Source of the DNA: Extensimonas vulgaris
GTDB taxonomy: Bacteria; Pseudomonadota; Gammaproteobacteria; Burkholderiales; Burkholderiaceae_C
Direction: 5' to 3'
Assembly: GCF_003337425.1 (NCBI RefSeq)
Contig: NZ_QPJU01000010.1
Location: 1-64,000, forward strand
DNA length: 64,000 nucleotides
Shown: positions 32,047 through 40,336 of the stretch, one piece after another
Position numbering within the stretch: the first letter of the stretch is position 1
How the letters are laid out: each line of letters starts with the position of its first letter
The notes under the pieces: generated by a model
The model's input: only the letters and a program-made list of their open reading frames with translations
What the model was told of the DNA's origin: nothing
The model's database searches: none
Translations under genes and position numbers: made by a program

Positions 32047-32350
32047 AGGCTACTCCTCGGGCGCGGATTGATCGGTTCAGGGAGTCTTTCGAAGCCAAGC
32101 CCTTCGAGGGCGCGCACTGCGGCAAGGCCTGAAAGGCGTGGCAACTTGGGCATTCTCAGCCACGCTGAAGGTGGTGGTCAGGGGATGGCCTTCGAGATCC
32201 GGGGGGAACTCCGGAAATAGAGCGCCGTGGCCTTGCGCAAGTTGGCACTGATTGCCGCCGCCCGGCACCACTGGCCGGTGCGGTGAACGAACCCTCGCAC
32301 AGACGCCAAGCGAGCGTCAAGCGAGCGCCCCGACTGCTTGTAGCCTGCCC
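32047..32350. other. 304-bp gap with no gene, right edge of the ATPase segment
   Basis: Composition shifts from the ATPase style to host style across this gap. A direct repeat CAAGCGAGCG occurs twice near 32308 and 32319. I see no ORF with credible coding content, no transposase and no terminal repeats matching the left edge near 29300. Confidence 0.5.
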
Positions 32351-33487
32351 TCAGCGATACTGCCGCAAATACATCCACTCGAACGCGCGCTTGGCCCAGT
32401 GCATGAGGCGCAGCGGCGGTAGCACGATGTTGCGCTCGGGCGTGCGCCAGACCAGCGTGCCGTGGTTCAGCGCGTCGATGATGCACGCGAGCTCGACCTT
32501 GAAGGTGGCGGTCTGCGGCGCGCCGCGCAGGCCCGCGAGCAGGTTTTGCGCGGCGGCTGCCGCCTGCAGGTCGGCCATGTGCGCCTGCTTGGGCATCCAG
32601 TCGGGGCCGGGAAAGCTGCCCGAGTCGCCCACCACGTAGCAGTGCTCCCAGCCGGGCACGCGGCACTGCGCGTCGGCCTGGATCAGCCCGCCGGGCGAGC
32701 GCGGCAGCGTGGTCTGGTCGAACCAGGCGTTGCCTGTCATGCCGGGCATGAACAGGATCAAATCGGCGGCGATCGCGCCACCCTCGGTCAGCACCTGCTG
32801 CGGCTCGAAGCCGCGCAGCTTGTGGCCCAGGTGCGTGCGTATGCCGCGCGCAGCCATCAGCGCGAGCAGGCGCGGTACGGCCTTGCCACCCAGGCGGGCG
32901 CCCGGCTCGGTCGAGGGGTTGAAGAACACGAGCTCGAACTGCCCGCGCCGGCCCTCGCGCCGCAGCAGCGTGTCGAGGCCGAACAGGTACTCGAACATCG
33001 GCCCGCCGCGCATCGCGCTGGGCTCGTTCGGGTTGCCGGCAAAGCCGATGGCGATGGTGCCGCCGCGCATCGCACGCAGGCGCTCGCGCACCTGCTCGGC
33101 CGCGGCCATGCCCTCGCAAGGGACGATCGCGTGCTCTATGCCGGGCAGCTTTTTGATGAAGCGCCCGCCCGTCGCGATCACGAGCGCATCGTTGGCCACG
33201 TCGCCCGCGCTCGTGTGTACCACGCGCCCGCCGTCCTGCAGCCCAGTCACCTCGGCGGCCATGTGCTGCACGCCCATGCGCGCAAAAAAGCCCTGCAGCG
33301 GCACCACCAGCTGCTCGCGCCGGCGCAGCCCGCTCGGAATCCAGATGCTGCCCGGCAGGTAATGCAGCTCGGCGCGTGGCGCCACCAGCGTAATGCGGGC
33401 CTGTGGCGCGAGCCGGCGCAGCGCGCGCACCGTGGAGAGCGCGCCAAAGCCCGCGCCAAGAATGCAGATCGAAGGAGGCTGGGTCAT
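32351..33487 (-). CDS. SQR-like FAD/NAD(P)-binding oxidoreductase
   Basis: 378 residues: N-terminal FAD-binding SICILGAGFGALSTVRAL, middle NAD-type fold with DALVIATGGRFIKKLPG, and the C-terminal YVVGDSGSFPGPDWMPKQAHMA. The overall plan and the LHYLPGSIWI region resemble sulfide:quinone oxidoreductases. C124 (VPCEG) and C335 could match two catalytic cysteines, but the segment expected to hold the second active Cys reads AGNPNEPSAMRGGP without one. It is therefore an SQR-family flavoprotein of uncertain substrate. It is co-oriented with, and downstream of, the cytochrome bd operon, from which a MITE now separates it. Confidence 0.75.
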   Translation of the reverse strand: MTQPPSICILGAGFGALSTVRALRRLAPQARITLVAPRAELHYLPGSIWIPSGLRRREQLVVPLQGFFARMGVQHMAAEVTGLQDGGRVVHTSAGDVANDALVIATGGRFIKKLPGIEHAIVPCEGMAAAEQVRERLRAMRGGTIAIGFAGNPNEPSAMRGGPMFEYLFGLDTLLRREGRRGQFELVFFNPSTEPGARLGGKAVPRLLALMAARGIRTHLGHKLRGFEPQQVLTEGGAIAADLILFMPGMTGNAWFDQTTLPRSPGGLIQADAQCRVPGWEHCYVVGDSGSFPGPDWMPKQAHMADLQAAAAAQNLLAGLRGAPQTATFKVELACIIDALNHGTLVWRTPERNIVLPPLRLMHWAKRAFEWMYLRQYR

Positions 33488-33518
33488 GGTATCGAGGCGG
33501 TAGAAAAATTGGAGCTAG

Positions 33519-33679
33519 GAGCCTGTCGGGCTTTGGGCGTCGAAAGCGAGAATGTGCCCCAGCGAGACCAGTTTTTGCCGGATTCGCCGCCCCATAGCGG
33601 GACTATGGGGCAAGAAGACGGTAAAAAATGGGCCGCTGCGGCGCATTCGCAGCCGACGATTCCAAAGTCCGACAGGCTC
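33519..33679 (-). mobile_element. 161-bp MITE, copy 1
   Basis: Non-autonomous element with terminal inverted repeats GAGCCTGTCGG(G/A)CTTT, a central hairpin CCCCATAG/CTATGGGG, and CTAG at both edges (33515-33518, 33680-33683). It differs at about three of 161 positions from copy 2 (40172-40332), in the opposite orientation. It has no coding capacity of its own and shares its tips with the IS1182-like element. Confidence 0.9.
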
Positions 33680-34036
33680 CTAGAGCATAAAACGAAGCGC
33701 CGCGGCCAGCCCCAAGGCCAGCGTACAGGCCGGCCCCGAAAACAGCACGCGCCACGGCCAGGCGCGCGGCACGAAGCCCACGCCGCGCACCAGGCCCGCA
33801 CTCATGGCCCACAGCAGCAGCATGGCCAGGCCATGGTCGGCGCGGCCCGCGGCGTCGGTGAACAGCAACGGGTAAGCGCTGCCCACGAGCATGATGGCCA
33901 GCCCCACGAGCAGGCAGGGCCAGTGCAGGCGCGTGCCGGCAGGCTCGGGCTGGAGAGGGCGCTTTTGCGCATCCCCCTTCGCACCCGTATGTGCATCCGT
34001 CGGTGCGCCGTCGGCTTTCAGAGAATTTTCAGTCAT
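33680..34036 (-). CDS. ybgE: Cytochrome bd operon protein YbgE
   Basis: 118 residues with three hydrophobic segments; the part ADHGLAMLLLWAMSAGLVRGVGF matches the YbgE family signature (HGLLLMWA.CAG.IHGVGF). It probably aids assembly or stability of cytochrome bd. It starts 31 bp after cydX. Its TAG stop codon is part of the CTAG target site of MITE copy 1, so the element landed at the very end of the gene without harming it. Confidence 0.8.
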   Translation of the reverse strand: MTENSLKADGAPTDAHTGAKGDAQKRPLQPEPAGTRLHWPCLLVGLAIMLVGSAYPLLFTDAAGRADHGLAMLLLWAMSAGLVRGVGFVPRAWPWRVLFSGPACTLALGLAAALRFML

Positions 34037-34067
34037 TTAGGCATCTAACGCAGCTGGGGCAAGCGCT

Positions 34068-34190
34068 TCAAGCTTCTGAATCAGGAGCATGCGAGGCGTT
34101 GCGTGCCTCTTCGTTTTCGCCCCACATGGCGTTCAAAATGGCCAGCAGCACGGCAAAGCCGACGCCCAGCATCCAGGCAAAGTACCACAT
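34068..34190 (-). CDS. cydX: Cytochrome bd small subunit CydX (YbgT)
   Basis: A 40-residue protein, MWYFAWMLGVGFAVLLAILN and then AMWGENEEARN, with the single transmembrane helix and conserved W-F-W start of CydX/YbgT. CydX stabilises the haem d site of cytochrome bd. It starts 34 bp after cydB. RBS GGAAAGAAAC precedes the ATG. Confidence 0.93.
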   Translation of the reverse strand: MWYFAWMLGVGFAVLLAILNAMWGENEEARNASHAPDSEA

Positions 34191-34224
34191 GTTTCTTTCC
34201 TTCCTTGGGTGGAGATGGCGGGGC

Positions 34225-35361
34225 TCAATAGGCGCCGTGTTCGTTTTCGCGAATGTACGCAGCGGTGACCTTGCCGCGCATGACGCTGTAGGCCCAGCCG
34301 GTGTAGAGCACGATCAGCGGCATGAAGATCACGGTGGCCCAGAACATGATGCCCAGCGTGAGGTGGCTCGAGACGCTGTCCCACACCGTGAGGCTCGCGG
34401 CGGGCATGCTGCTCGAGGGCATCACGAAGGGGAACATGCTCGCGCCTGCGGTGCCGATCACGCCCAGCAGCGCGAGCGCTGAGGTGACGAAGGCGCACAG
34501 CGTGCGGCGCGCGCGCAGCAGCATGGCGGTGAGCAGTGCGCCGCCCACGCCCAGCGCGGGCAGCAGCCACAAAAGCGGCTGGCGCGCGTAGTTGGCCATC
34601 CACGCGCCGGCCTCGCGCACCACGGTTTTGGTCAGCGGGTCGGGCATGGCGCCGGGGTCTATGGGCGAGGTGATTTTGTAGCCCGCGATCGACTGCAGCC
34701 AGAACCCTGCCGCAATGAAGGCCAGCACCATGACGATGGCCGCGCCCGTGGCGCCGCGGATGGCGCGCGCCTGGATGTCGCCTTCGGTGCGGTGCGCGAG
34801 GTAGGTGCCGCCGTGCATGGTGATCATGGCGCTCGAGACCACGCCCGCGAGCAGCGCGAACGGGTTGAGCAGCTGCCAGAAGCTGCCGCTGTAGCTCGGC
34901 ACCATTTGCGCGTCGAACTGGAACGGCACGCCTTGCAGCAAGTTGCCAAAGGCCACGCCGAAGATCAGCGGCGGCACGGCGCCGCCGACGAACAGGCCCC
35001 AGTCCCAGGTTTTGCGCCAGGTCGGGTGGTCGATCTTGCTGCGGTAGTCGAAGCCCACGGGGCGGAAAAACAGCGCCCACAGCACGGCGAGCATGGCCCA
35101 GTAAAAGCCGCTGAACGCCGTGGCGTACACGAGCGGCCAGGCGGCAAAGATCGCGCCGCCCGCGGTGATGAACCAGACCTGGTTGCCGTCCCAGTGCGGG
35201 CCTATGGTGTTGATGACCACGCGCCGCTCCAGGTCGTTCTTGCCGACGAAGGGCAGCAGCGTGCCCACGCCCATGTCGTGGCCGTCCATGATGGCAAAAC
35301 CCAGCAGCAGCACGCCCACGAGCAGCCACCAGATGATTTTGAGGGTTGGATAGTCGATCAT
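34225..35361 (-). CDS. cydB: Cytochrome bd ubiquinol oxidase subunit II
   Basis: 378 residues, beginning MIDYPTLKIIWWLLVGVLLLG then the conserved FAIMDGHDMGVGTLLPFVG. Eight to nine transmembrane helices. Forms the structural partner of CydA in the high-affinity quinol oxidase. Confidence 0.97.
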   Translation of the reverse strand: MIDYPTLKIIWWLLVGVLLLGFAIMDGHDMGVGTLLPFVGKNDLERRVVINTIGPHWDGNQVWFITAGGAIFAAWPLVYATAFSGFYWAMLAVLWALFFRPVGFDYRSKIDHPTWRKTWDWGLFVGGAVPPLIFGVAFGNLLQGVPFQFDAQMVPSYSGSFWQLLNPFALLAGVVSSAMITMHGGTYLAHRTEGDIQARAIRGATGAAIVMVLAFIAAGFWLQSIAGYKITSPIDPGAMPDPLTKTVVREAGAWMANYARQPLLWLLPALGVGGALLTAMLLRARRTLCAFVTSALALLGVIGTAGASMFPFVMPSSSMPAASLTVWDSVSSHLTLGIMFWATVIFMPLIVLYTGWAYSVMRGKVTAAYIRENEHGAY

Positions 35362-35397
35362 GTTTTTTCTCCTCGGTTCGTCAGGGTCATCTGCGGC

Positions 35398-36954
35398 TCA
35401 GGCATGGACGGGCTCGTTGGCGTAGCGGCCCGTGCCCAGGCTGCCCGGCCCCAGGCGCGCGTACTTGACCATCAGGAACATCTCGACCACAAGCAGCACG
35501 GTGTAAAAACCCACGAAGCCGGCGAGCGAGCCCCACAGGCTTTGCACGCTGAGCGTGGACACGCTCAAGTGCGTGGGCAGCACGCCGTAAATCGTCCACG
35601 GCTGGCGCCCGTACTCGGCCACGAACCAGCCGAGTTCACACGCGATCCAGGGCGCGGGCAGCATGAACAGGGCCCATTTGAGCAGCCAGCGCTTGCGCAT
35701 GCACTCACCTTTGAGCGTGCTCCAGAAGGCCGCGGCAAACAGCGCGAGCATCAAAAAGCCCAGCCCGACCATGATGCGGAAGGTCCAGAACATGGGCGTG
35801 ACGCGCGGAATGGTGTCGTTCACCGCGCGTTCGATGATCTCGGGCGTGGCCTGGTTCACGTCGCTGACGTATTTGCGCAGCAGCAGGCCAAAGCCCAGGT
35901 CAGCCTTGTGCGCCTCGAACACCTTGAGCGCCACGGTGTCGTGCGCATTTTTGCGCAGCGCTTCGAGCGCGTTCACGGCGACGATGCCTTGCGTGATGCG
36001 CGCGCGGTTGCGCTCCTTGATCTCGGCGATGCCGGGAATCTGCTTGCTCACCGAGCGCGTGCCGATCAGGCCCATGAGCCAGGGGATTTCGATTTCCCAG
36101 TCGTTCTTCGCCTCGGCCTCGTTGATGCCAGCGATCACCTTCAGGCCCGCGGGTGCGGGCTCGGTGTGCCACATCGCTTCGAGCGCAGCCATTTTGGTCT
36201 GCTGCGCTTCGCCCACGGTGTAGCCCGACTCGTCGCCGAGCACGATCACGCTGAGCACCGAGGCCAGGCCAAACGCCGCCGCCACGCGAAAGCTGCGCTT
36301 GGCAAACTCCACGTCGCGCCCGCGCAGCAAGTACCAGGCCGAGATCGACAGCACGAACATCGCGCCCGTGACGTAGCCCGCCGACACCGTGTGCACGAAC
36401 TTGGCCTGTGCGTCGGGGTTGAACACCACGTCCCAGAAGCTCGTCATCTCCATGCGCATGGTCTGGAAGCTGAACTCGGCGCCCACGGGGTTCTGCATCC
36501 AGCCGTTGGCTATCAAAATCCAGAGCGCCGAAAGGTTGGTGCCCACGGCCATGAGCACCGTCACGAGCAAGTGCTGCGTGCGCGAGAGGCGATCCCAACC
36601 GAAGAAGAACAGGCCGATGAAGGTCGATTCGAGGAAGAATGCCATCAGCCCCTCGATCGCCAGCGGCGCGCCGAAGATGTCGCCCACGTAGTGCGAGTAA
36701 TACGCCCAGTTGGTGCCGAACTGGAACTCCAGCGTGATGCCCGTGGTCACGCCCAGCGCAAAGTTGATGCCAAACAGCTTGCCCCAGTAGCGCGTCATGT
36801 CCTTCCACACCACCTTGCCGGTCATCACATAGACGCTCTCCATGATGACCAGCAGCCACACCATGCCCAGCGTGAGCGGCACGAAAAGAAAGTGATACAT
36901 CGCGGTGGCAGCAAACTGCAGCCGCGATAAATCCACGAGTTGTTCGGAAACCAT
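35398..36954 (-). CDS. cydA: Cytochrome bd ubiquinol oxidase subunit I
   Basis: Haem-bearing catalytic subunit that reduces oxygen with quinol electrons without proton pumping. 518 residues from MVSEQLVDLSRLQFAATAMYHF, with the high-spin haem ligand His in AMYHFLFVPLTLG. The quinol-binding Q loop follows about residues 250-330. The start lies 4 bp after the cydP stop. Confidence 0.97.
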   Translation of the reverse strand: MVSEQLVDLSRLQFAATAMYHFLFVPLTLGMVWLLVIMESVYVMTGKVVWKDMTRYWGKLFGINFALGVTTGITLEFQFGTNWAYYSHYVGDIFGAPLAIEGLMAFFLESTFIGLFFFGWDRLSRTQHLLVTVLMAVGTNLSALWILIANGWMQNPVGAEFSFQTMRMEMTSFWDVVFNPDAQAKFVHTVSAGYVTGAMFVLSISAWYLLRGRDVEFAKRSFRVAAAFGLASVLSVIVLGDESGYTVGEAQQTKMAALEAMWHTEPAPAGLKVIAGINEAEAKNDWEIEIPWLMGLIGTRSVSKQIPGIAEIKERNRARITQGIVAVNALEALRKNAHDTVALKVFEAHKADLGFGLLLRKYVSDVNQATPEIIERAVNDTIPRVTPMFWTFRIMVGLGFLMLALFAAAFWSTLKGECMRKRWLLKWALFMLPAPWIACELGWFVAEYGRQPWTIYGVLPTHLSVSTLSVQSLWGSLAGFVGFYTVLLVVEMFLMVKYARLGPGSLGTGRYANEPVHA

Positions 36955-36958
36955 AGAG

Positions 36959-37207
36959 TCACTCCTTGGAAGGCTTTGAAAGCATCGTGCCCGCTGCGCT
37001 GGGGGCGGCATCGGTGGCCGCATCGGTGGCCACACCAGGCGGCACTTGCTGCGCGGCCACGGCAGCGGCATCTACCGCCACGCGCTGCTCGCGCACGAAA
37101 AACCACCACAGCGCGATGAGCACCAGCAGCTTGAGCAGCACCGCCACGGTCAACTGGCGCAGCAGCCGGCGGTCGGCAGCGCGGGAAGATGGTAGTGCAC
37201 GGGTCAT
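36959..37207 (-). CDS. cydP: Cytochrome bd accessory protein CydP
   Basis: 82 residues, one transmembrane helix (LTVAVLLKLLVLIALWWFFV) preceded by RAADRRLLRQL, the CydP small-subunit pattern. An Ala/Val/Thr-rich C-terminal tail follows. First gene of the cyd operon. Its ATG lies at or within 2 nt of the start predicted from the sigma-54 promoter, so translation may be nearly leaderless. Confidence 0.82.
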   Translation of the reverse strand: MTRALPSSRAADRRLLRQLTVAVLLKLLVLIALWWFFVREQRVAVDAAAVAAQQVPPGVATDAATDAAPSAAGTMLSKPSKE

Positions 37208-37219
37208 GTAATTTGTATG

Positions 37220-37234
37220 GCAATTGCCATGCCA
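37220..37234 (-). promoter_or_regulatory. Candidate sigma-54 promoter of the cyd operon
   Basis: On the minus strand TGGCATGGCAATTGC matches the -24/-12 consensus TGGCAC-G-N4-TTGC with one mismatch and exact spacing. The predicted start lies about 12 nt downstream, right at the cydP ATG. The same bases overlap a perfect palindrome (ATGGCAATTGCCAT), so an operator is an alternative reading. Confidence 0.6.
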
Positions 37235-37267
37235 GCGGCAAGGCAGGGCCTATCTCTCGAGAATTCA

Positions 37268-37281
37268 ATGACTTACATCAA
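37268..37281 (-). promoter_or_regulatory. Weak FNR/ANR-like box upstream of cydP
   Basis: TTGATGTAAGTCAT on the minus strand has a perfect left half-site TTGAT and a weaker right half (GTCAT for ATCAA). An oxygen-responsive site would fit a cytochrome bd operon. Confidence 0.35.
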
Positions 37282-37326
37282 GCCATGCCACCCATGCCCT
37301 GCCAATCACAGAACTTTGGCGGCACA

Positions 37327-37377
37327 TTGGCAGACATTGACCGCCATTTGACAGAGAACTGGCAGAAAATTGGCAGA
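37327..37377. promoter_or_regulatory. Three TGGCAGA repeats, candidate activator sites
   Basis: TTGGCAGA (37327), CTGGCAGA (37359) and TTGGCAGA (37370) lie about 120-170 bp upstream of the predicted cyd start, the usual distance for a sigma-54 activator. An inverted pair TGGCGG/CCGCCA also brackets the first. They are between cydP and the divergent regulator. Confidence 0.45.
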
Positions 37378-37545
37378 CCATGGGCTCCTGCGGCTGCGTC
37401 TTGACAGCCGCCGCGGTACCGCCCGCCTGTTTGCGCCCATTGTGCACACGGCTTACGCACATCGGGGTGAGGCAAGGCGTTCGCCCCATGGCAAAGCACC
37501 TCGCTGCACCCTTGTTTGCGTAAGTCCAGATCCAGAAAGCCCGCC

Positions 37546-38943
<1,398 letters not shown>

Positions 38944-40171
38944 GCGGCTTTTCAGCCAGCGGTTGCAAGCCAGCGCGCGTGTAGGGTTCCGGCACTCTCC
39001 CTGCACCCAATAATCTCCCCAATCATTGGCCTTGCTCGTCGGCAAAAGCACACGATGACCCCCGCGCTCACCCATTGGCCTGCTCCCCCCGCCGCCGAAA
39101 CTCCGCGGGCGATTGGCCCGTCCAGGCGCGGAAGGCGCGGATGAAGCTTTTTTCGTTCGCAAAGCCCGCCGCGGCGGCGATTTGCTTGATCGGGCGGCGG
39201 CTGCGGTGCAGCAGTTCCAGCGCGCGGGCGCGGCGTACTTCGTCTTTGAGGGCTTGCAGCGTCGCGCCTTCTTCCTTGAGCTGGCGGTGCAGCGTGCGTG
39301 GCGAGATGTGCAGCAGCTCGGCGAGTGATTCGGCGCTGTGCATGGGCAGCGGCGCGGGCATGGGTGCTGCCGGCTGGCCCGCGGGTGCGGCGCTGCTAGC
39401 GCCCGGCAAAGGGGCGAGCGCGCCAAGCAACTGGCGCACGCGCTGCACCAGCAGGCGGTCGCGCCGGTATTGCCGCACGGTGAGCGGCAGCGCGTGCTGC
39501 AGCATCTGGCACAGCGCGGCCTCGTCGCGGCGCAGCGGCAAGGCGAGGTAGCGCGCGTCGAAGTGCAGCGCGGTGCGCTCGGCGTCGAACGCCACGGGGC
39601 CCGGAAAGAGCACGGCGTAGGCGTCGGCGTGCGGCGGTGCGGCATAGGCAAACTGCGCACCCAGCAGCGGAATGCGCGAATCGATGTACCAGCAGGCAAG
39701 GCCGTGGATGTTGCGCAGCACCGAGACCAGGCAGAACTCGCGCAGCGCGGCGGGGATGCCGCGGCCACTTTCGCGGCCGTTTTCGGTGATGCCGAGCGTG
39801 GCCACGGCGCCGTCCGTGTGCAGCGCCAGCGTGATGTCGTCGGTCAACAGGCCGTGGTGGCGGCACCAGCGGCGCAGCGCCACGTCCAGGCTCGCGGCGC
39901 TGTTGCTCGCGCGCGCGAGCATGCCGTAGCTGCCCCAAGGCAGGCGCCGGCTGAACCAGCCAAGCGCCTCGTCGTCGAGCTCGCGCATCGCGGCTTCGGA
40001 GATGCGCTCCATCTGCCAGGCGGTGATGCGCGCGCCGTCGCACTCCAGCAGTTCAGGCGCGATCTGTGCCTGCGCGAGCGCTTTGGCGGGGCTCAGGCCG
40101 CGCTGCGCGTAGGCCAGCGCGATCGCGCGCACGAAGGCGATGGGCGTGGCAGCGACGGGGGCTTGGGCTAG

Positions 40172-40332
40172 CAGCCTGTCGGACTTTGGAATCGTCGGCT
40201 GCGAATGCGCCGCAGCGGCCCATTTTTTACCGTCTTCTTGCCCCATAGTCCCGCTATGGGGCGGCGAATCCGGCAAAAACTGGTCTCGCTGGGGCACCTT
40301 CTCGCTTTCGACGCCCAAAGTCCGACAGGCTC
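40172..40332 (+). mobile_element. 161-bp MITE, copy 2
   Basis: Same element as copy 1 (33519-33679), opposite orientation, about 98% identical. Tips are CAGCCTGTCGGACTTTGG and its complement-like right end; CTAG lies at 40168-40171 and 40333-40336. It abuts the IS, sharing the CTAG between them. With the duplicated CTAG it adds 165 bp, a multiple of three, and contains no stop in the AraC frame. Confidence 0.9.
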
Positions 40333-40336
40333 CTAG

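Noticed and set aside
29578-32220. Long plus-strand frame opposite the P-type ATPase
   Set aside because: Antisense shadow, Gln/His/Arg-rich; all catalytic motifs are on the minus strand.
32077-32271. 64-residue minus-strand ORF between the ATPase and the SQR-like gene
   Set aside because: No ribosome-binding site, no recognisable motif and mixed composition; treated as non-coding.
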